DNA from: Pediococcus cellicola
GTDB lineage: Bacteria; Bacillota; Bacilli; Lactobacillales; Lactobacillaceae
DNA: 64,000 bases
Reading direction: 5' to 3'
Assembly: GCF_001438655.1 (NCBI RefSeq)
Contig: NZ_JQBR01000002.1
Coordinates: 30,057-94,056 of the forward strand
Part shown: positions 17,035 to 24,454 of the stretch, in pieces
How positions within the stretch are numbered: the first letter of the stretch is position 1
Layout of the letters: each line of letters starts with the position of its first letter
Made by a program: the position numbers and the translations under genes
The notes under the pieces: generated by a model
The model's database searches: none
Seen by the model: only the letters and a program-made list of their open reading frames with translations
Told to the model about the DNA's origin: nothing

Positions 17035-17504
17035 ATGCAAAGACCGAGCTGGCGGCTGAAACGTCATGGCGACAAACATGCTGTTTGGACAAATGAACAC
17101 TTAGAAAGGCATCTTACTATATCTGTTAAAAACAGAGAATATATTTATCCAGTAATTATTACGCCTAAAGCATCTGAACCACACGCTTTTACAGTTAAAA
17201 TTCTAGATATTGATGGCATGACGGAAGGAAATAGTGTCAGCGATCCCTTAGACATGGCCATTGTTTTTGTTGGTGCGTATAGTTTCAATAACGAATTACC
17301 ACCCTCAAATACCAACCTACCTGATCGGAAAAATAATCAAATCATTTCACTCATCCAAGTTCATCCTGACAAATATAAACGTAAACATGATAATAAGGTT
17401 ATAAAAAATATCTATATCAAAATTATCTAAATGAATTAGGAAAAGAACAACATATTAGCTTTTCTGAAGCCTCGCAGGGTCACCCAAAAAAACTAAATGT
17501 CTAG
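17035..17504 (+). pseudogene. Fused and frameshifted HicA-HicB toxin-antitoxin remnant
   Basis: The frame from ATG 17035 (131 residues to 17430) opens with WRLKRHGDKHAVWTN, which matches the dsRBD-like HicA toxin core with its active His, but only about 25 residues remain. It then passes directly into a HicB antitoxin start (YPVIITPKA, then DIDGMTEGNSVSDPLDMA) and the HicB tail KYKRKHDNKVIKN. After the stop at 17430 another frame gives YLNELGKEQHISFSEA and ends at 17504, which is the missing HicB ribbon-helix-helix end. So the module has lost most of hicA and has a frameshift in hicB. Neither toxin nor antitoxin should be functional. Confidence 0.78.
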
Positions 17505-17510
17505 ATCAAT

Positions 17511-17550
17511 AAAAAGACCAGTAAGTTTTTCACAACTTACTGGTCTTCTT
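17511..17550. terminator. Rho-independent terminator
   Basis: AAGACCAGTAAGT-type arms (17514-17526) pair with 17536-17548 across a short loop; flanked by A-run and T-rich sequence. Confidence 0.8.
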
Positions 17551-17641
17551 GTATTTATTTTAATTCTGTTATGGGACTATACGTGGTTAAAACAATCAAC
17601 AACATTATAATCACAAGAATCATCTAGCTCATACTTTCTTC

Positions 17642-17992
17642 CTATATAACCTGCCAATAAAACAAAAAGCCGTAAAGGATTAAAGAAAGTGCAACGCCAA
17701 TCAGCCAGATTGAGGCCTCATTAAATACCAGATGCCGTGACTGTTTTAAAAAGTTTCCGGTTTTCATGAAAACGTTTAGTCGTTGTGGCACATTGGGATT
17801 ACCTGCCTGAACAGGCGGCAACTGATCCTTACTTTCCAAATTGCCAAGCCCGATCATTAACCCAAATATGAGCAACAAAACACCGCCAATAATTAATGCA
17901 GATTGCAAAGTGTCATGCGAAACTGAATAATACAAATAAACATAACCAATCACCAGAATAATCGGTACAATAATTCTAATTACTTTTTTCAT
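17642..17992 (-). CDS. Small membrane protein, DUF3899-like
   Basis: 116 residues with three hydrophobic segments: about 5-23, 30-50 and 92-113, and a polar loop (about 52-88, with LPPVQAGNPNVPQRLNVF). The two N-terminal spans, the loop and the single C-terminal span match the general layout of DUF3899 proteins of Firmicutes, but the family call is by architecture rather than by a signature. It follows two very small genes on the same strand (24-base gap), which suggests a short operon of membrane proteins. The function is unknown. Confidence 0.72.
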   Translation of the reverse strand: MKKVIRIIVPIILVIGYVYLYYSVSHDTLQSALIIGGVLLLIFGLMIGLGNLESKDQLPPVQAGNPNVPQRLNVFMKTGNFLKQSRHLVFNEASIWLIGVALSLILYGFLFYWQVI

Positions 17993-18016
17993 CGGAAAGC
18001 CTTCTATCTTCTCAAA

Positions 18017-18139
18017 TTATTTGAAATGACGAAAAATTTTAAAAATAAAATAACCAATCATGCAAATCATTAAAATAAGCACGACGGTCACGACATAAAA
18101 CCACGGACCACCTAAATAAAGCGACTCACCAGTTATCAT
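18017..18139 (-). CDS. 40-residue single-span membrane peptide
   Basis: Short frame starting at ATG 18139 with AGGAG eight bases upstream. The product begins MITGESLYLGG, has one strong hydrophobic span (about 13-34: FYVVTVVLILMICMIG), and ends with basic KIFRHFK, which predicts an N-out, C-in single span. It overlaps the stop of the preceding small frame as ATGA and is followed after 24 bases by the DUF3899-like gene. The ribosome site, overlap and coherent membrane pattern argue that it is a true gene. No family is recognised. Confidence 0.6.
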   Translation of the reverse strand: MITGESLYLGGPWFYVVTVVLILMICMIGYFIFKIFRHFK

Positions 18140-18258
18140 TCGACCATCTCCTCATTTGTCTGTATGCCTGCCAGTCGTTTAAATTCACGAATTTGTTTAC
18201 TGTCTTTCAACTGTACAAACACTTCTTCTTCATGCCCCAATACTATCAACACAGGCAT
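18136..18258 (-). CDS. Possible 40-residue small protein
   Basis: Frame from ATG 18258 to the ATGA overlap at 18136, product beginning MPVLIVLGHEEEVFVQLKDS and ending NEEMVE, soluble and acidic at the end. The ATG directly abuts a GGGTGG stretch, which is too close for good initiation. The frame continues upstream for 11 codons (RVPEDLTFYQGG) to a stop with no start, so it may be a remnant of a slightly longer protein whose start has been lost by a shift near 18285. The coupling to the next gene is the main argument for translation. Confidence 0.35.
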   Translation of the reverse strand: MPVLIVLGHEEEVFVQLKDSKQIREFKRLAGIQTNEEMVE

Positions 18259-18418
18259 TCCACCCTGATAAAAAGTTAAGTCTTCAGGAACTCTTTACTT
18301 CTCATTTTTCTTTTAGCTTTTACCATTTATTATGTTTGGCCTTAACGGCTTGGCAAAAACAAAGCATTAATCCCAAAATAAATACAAGCATCACTCAACA
18401 AATTCATTTTAGGTAATT

Positions 18419-19657
18419 CTAATCCTTTATCTGCAGCTTGGCTATTTTTTGATGTGCCCACAATGCCCAAACAAATGAAACCGTTATCAGTATTAATGCA
18501 AATACACAAGCAAATGTGCTATCAACTAAATTATATAGCAAAACAATTCCCACACTACCGACTGGTGATGCCACAGTCACAATGGTACTTATGGTTCCAA
18601 AAACAGTTCCCGTTAGATGGGGATCAATTTGCGGCATCATTGTTGCAAACATTTTAGGATCCAGCTTGCCACTCATAAAAGCCACCGCAAACATGCTAAC
18701 TAAAATTGGTATTAGTTTAGGGTATAAAAGCAAGGTGCTGTAGGCAATAACTGGTGCTCCTAAAGTGACTAACAATAATTGAAATAAGTCTAAATGATCA
18801 ATCCACGTATCCTTAGTAATGCTCCCTAAAACACTTCCCATCACATAAACAATGTTAATTAGTAAAATGGCAAAGGAATAATCAATGTTTAAAGACGGTG
18901 CTAAATCAATAAAAAGTAAATTCAAAATGGCATCCAACCCAACAGATACGCCATTCAAAATCATAATGATTCCTAGATAGCTGACAGCGTCCATACCTGT
19001 CGTTTTAATCATAACTTTGCGAATTACTTGCCAAACGCCTTCGGTCACAGGCTGGGGTGCCACTTTTTTGGTAGACAAAACGGCATGATACCCCATCGTC
19101 AAACATACTGCTGATAAAATAAAAGTCACTGCATTAATAACTCCTGCTAAGGCATAATTATGAGTTTGTGAAATAATAATAACACCAAGAGTCTGACCAA
19201 TTGGCTCCATAATGGTGCCTACACTGGTATTAATGCCCATAACTTGTTGCCTATCTTCTCCCATGATTCGGTCCTGAATGACAATTGTTAACAAGTTACC
19301 AGCATAATTGCCGATAATATCTGAAAACAAATTAATGACAACGATGATGTAAAAAATAAAAACTGTTCGTTGATTAATGATTTGAGCAAGTACCAAATAT
19401 AAGCCTGCCTGAATTAACTTGGTACCAACTAACCAGTTAGTCTTCTTACTCGTCTGATCAGCTACTCGCCCAGTAACACCGCCAAACACAGCTGGTACAA
19501 CCGTAACAATTGACACGACTGACACAAACCAATGCGGATTCGGAAAACTTTTGGCATAGGTCAATAAAATAATATTAAAAATACTTACTCCTAACGTTGC
19601 AAAGAAATTAGCACTGGCAATAGTTTGTAACGTATGATTCTTCAAAATTTTTGGCAT
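18419..19657 (-). CDS. MFS transporter, drug-efflux-like
   Basis: 412 residues with 12 predicted spans. The N-terminal half has ANFFATLGVSIFNIILLTYA (TM1) and the motif A loop region GGVTGRVADQTSKKTNW (about 58-74, GxxxDRxGxxxx-like), typical of the major facilitator superfamily. No specific substrate signature is present. A GGAGG-like site (revcomp of TTCCTCC) precedes the ATG. It diverges from an Rgg-type regulator 100 bases away, which probably controls it. The transport direction is inferred to be export because relatives of this topology in lactobacilli are mostly efflux permeases. Confidence 0.85.
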   Translation of the reverse strand: MPKILKNHTLQTIASANFFATLGVSIFNIILLTYAKSFPNPHWFVSVVSIVTVVPAVFGGVTGRVADQTSKKTNWLVGTKLIQAGLYLVLAQIINQRTVFIFYIIVVINLFSDIIGNYAGNLLTIVIQDRIMGEDRQQVMGINTSVGTIMEPIGQTLGVIIISQTHNYALAGVINAVTFILSAVCLTMGYHAVLSTKKVAPQPVTEGVWQVIRKVMIKTTGMDAVSYLGIIMILNGVSVGLDAILNLLFIDLAPSLNIDYSFAILLINIVYVMGSVLGSITKDTWIDHLDLFQLLLVTLGAPVIAYSTLLLYPKLIPILVSMFAVAFMSGKLDPKMFATMMPQIDPHLTGTVFGTISTIVTVASPVGSVGIVLLYNLVDSTFACVFALILITVSFVWALWAHQKIAKLQIKD

Positions 19658-19756
19658 ATTTTTTCCTCCTAATTAAACATTGAGTTCATCCTATCAGGCA
19701 TTCACGTGGTAAACTTAATGGACATGTTGCAAATATGCCACATTGGAGGAATTGAA

Positions 19757-20644
19757 ATGGAAAAAATTGGCTGCACAATACATAGAATTCGCATTGAAAA
19801 AGGGCTAACTCAAAAGGAAGTGTATGGCAAAATAGTTTCGCGTTCCTTCGCATCACGCTTTGAAAAAGGGGCAAACGATATTGGCGCTAGTAAATTATTT
19901 TTAATTCTAGATAATTTGGCAATTTCGGCTGACGAATTACGCTATATTCAACAGAACTATCAACCTTCACCTTTAGAACAGGCTTTGCTCACCGTCATGA
20001 AAGCTTATGCTGCTCAAAATTTTCCGGCTATTTCACAGTGGATTCAGGAACATTCACATAGTCCGCATGCATACGACAAATTAGTGTCCAGTTATGCAAG
20101 TATTTTATTGCTTGCTTATGATCACAGTTCCATTGGCATCACGACAACGACGCGTCCAATCTATTTGCATCTTCAACAGGCAAAAATGTGGACTATTCAG
20201 GAACTAAAACTTGTTAATATCTTGGTTCCAATTGTAGCCACCACAAAGGGATTATCTGCATTACATCCCCTTACGGAACGTATGGCAGCTAACTGTCTTC
20301 ATTACCAGACAAAATGGGGTGACCCGTTTAACGTGTTAAATAACCTTGTTGAATTTTATGGTACTCTCCTACAAACCTATTTAAATTTTCACGACTATCA
20401 AGCTGCTCGACAACTCAAATCTAAAATCACGGCACTTGATTCCCACAACTTGAATTGGGATGGCCGTTTGGCTCAACAATTCTGGATCGGCATTTGGGAA
20501 CTTTACTTTGGTGATTGGACGCTTGGCAATGAACTACTTGACGAAGTGACGGCTCTTGAAAAAAGACATAAACCACGCATCGACAATACCTTATTTGCCA
20601 TTCGAAAGTTGCGCACGCAAGCTGCGAAAACTTATCGACAATAA
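19757..20644 (+). CDS. Rgg/GadR/MutR-family transcriptional regulator
   Basis: ATG 19757 is chosen because GGAGG lies seven bases before it and the helix-turn-helix begins straight after; an upstream GTG would add 17 residues. 295 residues. The N-terminal HTH (about 4-60) reads IGCTIHRIRIEKGLTQKEV, then SRSFASRFEKGANDIGASKLFLILDNL, followed by helical repeats typical of Rgg proteins, which bind short hydrophobic peptides in streptococci. No short peptide gene is visible next to it, so the ligand is open. Divergent from the MFS gene, which it likely controls. Confidence 0.87.
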   Translation: MEKIGCTIHRIRIEKGLTQKEVYGKIVSRSFASRFEKGANDIGASKLFLILDNLAISADELRYIQQNYQPSPLEQALLTVMKAYAAQNFPAISQWIQEHSHSPHAYDKLVSSYASILLLAYDHSSIGITTTTRPIYLHLQQAKMWTIQELKLVNILVPIVATTKGLSALHPLTERMAANCLHYQTKWGDPFNVLNNLVEFYGTLLQTYLNFHDYQAARQLKSKITALDSHNLNWDGRLAQQFWIGIWELYFGDWTLGNELLDEVTALEKRHKPRIDNTLFAIRKLRTQAAKTYRQ

Positions 20645-20664
20645 ATTAAATAAGTAAACCTAAC

Positions 20665-20710
20665 AAAAAAGCAATCAAGAAATTTGTTATAAAATCTTGA
20701 TTGCTTCTTT
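20665..20710. terminator. Rho-independent terminator
   Basis: AAGCAATCAAGA (20669-20680) pairs with TCTTGATTGCTT (20695-20706), with an A-run before and CTTTATTT after. Confidence 0.82.
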
Positions 20711-20760
20711 ATTTAAAATGACTAGCACCGGTGATACTATTTTAGACCGACTTTCTTATC

Positions 20761-21516
20761 TTAAACTTCTTGTGCCGTTGGTCGGATCAGCATGTCTGAA
20801 ATGGCGACGTGTTTAGGTTGAGCCACTACATAAGCCACAGCGTTGGCAATATCTTCTGGATCCAAGGTATTCATCCGCCGCTGTTCCGAAGTACTATTTT
20901 TAAAGACCTTATCAATCTCGGCTTGCATCTCTGGATTATCAATCGTTTTATTTAACTCAGTGCCCACTGCACCAGGAGACACAATCGTGGAACGAATGCC
21001 ATGTAGTCGTTCTTCTTGGCGTAAGCCTTCCATAATGGCACGAACTGCGTACTTGGTGCCATTATAGACAGCCGACTCTGGGTACACCACATGACCGGCC
21101 ACTGAATCAGTGGTGATAATTAGGCCATCATTTTGTTTTTGCATGATAGGCAGTGCTGCCCCGATGCCATGTAAAACGCCCATAATATTAATTTGGATTT
21201 CTTTTTCCCAATTATCATATTTGGCATCAGCAAGCTTTTCACGCGGCATAATGCCCGCGTTGTTATATAACACATCTAATCGGCCATATTTTTTTACCGC
21301 TAACTCAATTAAAGCTTGTACATCTTCAGCTTTAGCGACATCCGTTACTTGATAGCTGGCATTCTCACCAATTTCTGCGACTAATTCTTGTAAACGGGCT
21401 TCTCTACGGGCACCTAAGATAACTTTGGCACCCTTCTTAGCCAATAATTTGGCAGTTGCGGCCCCAATTCCTGAAGAAGCTCCTGTAATGACAACAACCT
21501 TATCTTGAATACTCAT
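20761..21516 (-). CDS. Short-chain dehydrogenase/reductase (YdfG-like)
   Basis: 251 residues. NAD(P) loop TGASSGIGAATAK (about 12-24), NNAG (about 86-89), catalytic Ser in TTDSVAGH (about 137), and Tyr-x-x-x-Lys in YNGTKYAV with Tyr at 151 and Lys 155 are intact. Arg residues after the beta-2 strand (GARREARL) suggest NADP preference. The gene begins directly at the stop codon of the acetyltransferase gene and its AAGGAGG site is inside that gene, so they are translationally linked. Substrate unknown; a hydroxy acid or carbonyl substrate is usual in this subfamily. Confidence 0.9.
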   Translation of the reverse strand: MSIQDKVVVITGASSGIGAATAKLLAKKGAKVILGARREARLQELVAEIGENASYQVTDVAKAEDVQALIELAVKKYGRLDVLYNNAGIMPREKLADAKYDNWEKEIQINIMGVLHGIGAALPIMQKQNDGLIITTDSVAGHVVYPESAVYNGTKYAVRAIMEGLRQEERLHGIRSTIVSPGAVGTELNKTIDNPEMQAEIDKVFKNSTSEQRRMNTLDPEDIANAVAYVVAQPKHVAISDMLIRPTAQEV

Positions 21517-22044
21517 TTATATTTCCTCCTTATGATTTTCTAGTATTTTAATGACTTTAGCTGGTACCCCAGCAACGACAGTATTGGCGGCCACATTTTT
21601 TGAAACTACTGCGCCAGCCGCAACCACCGCATTTTCCCCAACACTCACGCCGGGTAAGACAACGGCACGTGCCCCAATCCAAGCATTCTTACCAATATGA
21701 ACTGGTTTTAATGTCACACCACGCCTTTTGTCAACATCGAGGTAATGATTAACCGAAATGAGGTAAGCCCCAGGACCGATCAAGGCATGGTCCGCGATCG
21801 TAATTCCGCCCAAGTCAACCATCATGGCCTTACTATTAATAAAAACCTCACGGCCAATTTTAAGATTACGACCATAATCCGAGTAGAAAGGTAATCTAAT
21901 CTCCACGGAGTCATCAATGGTTTGCCCTGTGATTTCACCCACTAATTGACGAACTTCGGCTTGTGTATGTTGCCCTGAATTCAAATGTTGAATTAAACGC
22001 TGATTTTGATCAATAATTTGATTCTGTAACTTATCTGGAAGCAT
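21517..22044 (-). CDS. Left-handed beta-helix acetyltransferase (maltose/galactoside type)
   Basis: 175 residues with isoleucine-patch hexapeptide repeats: IGREVFINSKAMMVDLGGITI, IGPGAYLISVNH, IGKNAWIGARAVVLPGVSVGENAVVAAGAVVSKNVAANTVVAGVPAKVIK (read in pieces). The catalytic His of the SVNHYLDVDKR region is present. It transfers acetyl from acetyl-CoA to a sugar or similar hydroxyl. Together with the SDR it forms a two-gene operon diverging from a LysR regulator. The start ATG 22044 has GGTGAAAAA upstream, a weak site. Maltose or galactoside specificity is not shown by the sequence. Confidence 0.9.
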   Translation of the reverse strand: MLPDKLQNQIIDQNQRLIQHLNSGQHTQAEVRQLVGEITGQTIDDSVEIRLPFYSDYGRNLKIGREVFINSKAMMVDLGGITIADHALIGPGAYLISVNHYLDVDKRRGVTLKPVHIGKNAWIGARAVVLPGVSVGENAVVAAGAVVSKNVAANTVVAGVPAKVIKILENHKEEI

Positions 22045-22125
22045 TTTTTCACCTCATTCCTTAGGATGGTTTCAGTATAAAATGCTTGTCATTATATGTA
22101 AAATACCTATAATTAATGTCATAAT

Positions 22126-22140
22126 ATAACTAATTGTTAT
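22126..22140. promoter_or_regulatory. Candidate LysR operator
   Basis: ATAAC-TAATT-GTTAT is a perfect 15-base inverted repeat with T-N11-A geometry, 12 bases before the LysR start and in the divergent control region. Confidence 0.5.
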
Positions 22141-22152
22141 GGAGATGAGTAA

Positions 22153-23040
22153 ATGGATGTTCGTGTTTTACGATACTTTTTAGCAATCGCCCAAGAACGG
22201 AGTATTTCACACGCGGCGCAGGTTTTACACGTATCACAGCCTGCTTTGTCCCGACAAATGCATGATTTAGAAACCGAATTAGGGACCAAATTATTTGATC
22301 GTGGCCCACGTGAAACCAAACTCACACAAGATGGTCATTATTTGCGAGAACGAGTCAACGAAATTGTTACCTTGGTCGACAAAACCGCGTTTAACTTACA
22401 ATCCAACCAAGTTATTATCAGTGGTCGCCTAGATATTGGAGCCGGTGAGAGTGTGGGGATGCAACGCATTATGGACGTGATCAGCCATATTTTAAAGGAT
22501 TACCCAGAGGTCCATATTCGGCTACATAGTGGTGATTCTGAAGATGTGGCAGCCAAATTGGATGCTGGCGTTTTGGATTTTGGCGTAATCATGGGTGAGC
22601 AACCTTTACAACAGTACAATACGTTGCGCTTACCGGAAGTCGATCATTGGGGTGTCGTGATGCCTGTCCACGCTCAGTTAGCCGCTCAAGCTGTTATTCA
22701 TCCTGCTGATTTATTGGGTCAGCCGCTTATCATCTCCGAACAAGCACTCATGCAATCGCGGTTCTTAGATTGGTGGGGAAACCTTGGTGAACAGATGAAC
22801 ATCGTTGGCACATATAATCTGATCTTCAACGCTGCCTTGCTGGCGAAAAACGGAAGTGGTTATACCCTAGCTTTTGAGCATTTAATTGACACCAGCAAAA
22901 ATTCTAAGTTAACTTTCCGACGGCTGGCTCCCGAAGTAACTGATCCCATCACTATTATATGGAAGAAAAATCAAACGCTATCCAACGTGGCTCAGTTATT
23001 TCTCCACCGTCTGCAAGCAACCATCAAACGACCAAATTAA
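22153..23040 (+). CDS. LysR-family transcriptional regulator
   Basis: 295 residues. The N-terminal LysR helix-turn-helix reads MDVRVLRYFLAIAQERSISHAAQVLHVSQPALSRQMHDLE in pieces (about 1-40), with the typical ALSRQ recognition helix and LGTKLFDRG wing. The remaining ~210 residues are the periplasmic-binding-like effector domain. It diverges from the acetyltransferase-SDR operon and very likely regulates it together with an unknown small inducer. ATG 22153 has GGAG four codons before it (ATGGAGATGAGTAA). A terminator follows at 23038-23069. Confidence 0.92.
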   Translation: MDVRVLRYFLAIAQERSISHAAQVLHVSQPALSRQMHDLETELGTKLFDRGPRETKLTQDGHYLRERVNEIVTLVDKTAFNLQSNQVIISGRLDIGAGESVGMQRIMDVISHILKDYPEVHIRLHSGDSEDVAAKLDAGVLDFGVIMGEQPLQQYNTLRLPEVDHWGVVMPVHAQLAAQAVIHPADLLGQPLIISEQALMQSRFLDWWGNLGEQMNIVGTYNLIFNAALLAKNGSGYTLAFEHLIDTSKNSKLTFRRLAPEVTDPITIIWKKNQTLSNVAQLFLHRLQATIKRPN

Positions 23041-23069
23041 ATAGGCTAGGAAATTTCCCAGCCTATTTG
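23038..23069. terminator. Rho-independent terminator
   Basis: AATAGGCT and AGCCTATT arms with further pairing GG/CC and A/T-rich flanks, between convergent LysR and rsgA genes. Confidence 0.78.
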
Positions 23070-23074
23070 ATCAT

Positions 23075-24148
23075 TTAACGTCGATGTTTACGTCGTTCCT
23101 TGATCACTGCTTTCATTTGCTTTTTACTTCCAAACATGCGAGCCAACTTAGCGTCCTCACGAGCCTTGCCATGCAACGCTTGATTCGTCGTAGCTTCTTC
23201 ACTTAACTGCCGATAGCCTTCAAGTCGTTTCTGACTCAAATGGCCTGCTTGAATGGCAGCTTGCACCGCACACCCAGGTTCACTAGTATGCGTACAATCA
23301 TTGAATTTACACATTCTAGCAAGATCTTCAATATCAGCAAAGGTGGTTTTGAAATCACCATTCAAAACTGAAAGCTCCCGCATCCCTGGCGTATCAATAA
23401 CCAAACCGCCATTCGGTAACTGCAATAAGTCGCGGCTCGTAGTGGTATGGCGGCCGTGTGCATCACTTTCGCGCACTGCCTGCGTTTGGCCAACTTGTTC
23501 ACCCATTAACTGATTAATCAATGTGGTCTTCCCCACACCAGATGACCCAATAAAGGCCACGGTCTCGCTAGGCCGCACGTATGGTACTATACTGTGCCAA
23601 GTGTCATTTGTCACCGAACAAGTCACAACTTGGGCCCCCGCTGCCATCTGTGTGACCTGCGTAACTTGTTGGGTCAACTGATTCGTGAGATCTGCCTTGG
23701 TCAAGACCACTACTGGCGTTGCCCCACTATCCCAGGCCACTACCAAATAGCGCGCCAACCGATTCAAATTATAATTCTCATCTAACGCCATACATATAAA
23801 AACGGTATCGACATTAGTAGCCACAATTTGGGCTGCGCTTTTTCGTCCCGCCGCTTTTCGTAGAAACAAACTGTGACGTGGTAATAGGCGCTCAATAATC
23901 GCCATGTCGGCACTTGCTGTATTTTCGCGCAGTAATACCCAATCGCCCACCGCGGGATAATCCTGCGCCTCAATCGCTAAATTAGCTAAGCGACCGGAAA
24001 AGACAGCTTGCCTCTCATCGGCAGCTGTTTTTACTTTATACATGGTATGATTTTGACCAACGACCCGCCCCATAATTAGCCCTCGTGGATAGGTTTGATC
24101 TGCTAAATTTGTTGGTAATCCCCAAGCTTTTAATTGTTTATTTTGCAA
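23075..24148 (-). CDS. rsgA: Ribosome small subunit-dependent GTPase A
   Basis: 357 residues, circularly permuted GTPase order: G4 (TKAD, about 155-158), G1 GSSGVGKTTL (about 199-208), G3 DTPGMREL (about 247-254), then a zinc site CxxxDCTHxxEPGC (CKFNDC...GC, about 273-287). The N-terminal OB-like domain precedes it. RsgA checks 30S maturation and ribosome assembly in the cytoplasm. It starts with TTG 24148 behind GGAGG (11-base spacing); no in-frame ATG exists before the upstream stop. Longer than typical B. subtilis YloQ (298), which is common in lactobacilli paralogues, so this may be a second rsgA; the N-terminal extension is unlike it. Confidence 0.87.
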   Translation of the reverse strand: MQNKQLKAWGLPTNLADQTYPRGLIMGRVVGQNHTMYKVKTAADERQAVFSGRLANLAIEAQDYPAVGDWVLLRENTASADMAIIERLLPRHSLFLRKAAGRKSAAQIVATNVDTVFICMALDENYNLNRLARYLVVAWDSGATPVVVLTKADLTNQLTQQVTQVTQMAAGAQVVTCSVTNDTWHSIVPYVRPSETVAFIGSSGVGKTTLINQLMGEQVGQTQAVRESDAHGRHTTTSRDLLQLPNGGLVIDTPGMRELSVLNGDFKTTFADIEDLARMCKFNDCTHTSEPGCAVQAAIQAGHLSQKRLEGYRQLSEEATTNQALHGKAREDAKLARMFGSKKQMKAVIKERRKHRR

Positions 24149-24454
24149 TGAATCTGATGCCTCCGTAAAATTTCATCCTGGAGGTTTAGATAAGTCTAGG
24201 CTATCCGTACCTCCGCCATCTGACTACCTTTAATTACAATTGCCATAAAACTTCATCTCATTTCTTTTTTAGTAGCCCCATTATAGCATAGGCTGCTTTT
24301 TATTTGGCGCACAAGAACTTTAAAAGCGTCCAATATAGCTTTACTTATTTCTAAATTTTGTTTTTTAAATGCCAAATTCAAGCGTTTCTTTTGCTCACCA
24401 GCTAGTTAAGTGTTAATTTAAGACTAAATGTAAGCGGTTAAGGAGCTGATAAGA
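24149..24454. other. Divergent control region, 306 bases
   Basis: Contains the imperfect inverted repeat GGAGGT/ACCTCC at 24180-24214 ahead of rsgA and a cre-like 14-mer (TGTAAGCGGTTAAG, 24429-24442, two mismatches at its 3' end) immediately before the flavoprotein start. No gene is visible. Confidence 0.45.

Noticed and set aside
19658-19756. Short hydrophobic pheromone gene for the Rgg regulator
   Set aside because: No small frame with a ribosome site and a signal-like hydrophobic sequence is visible next to the regulator.
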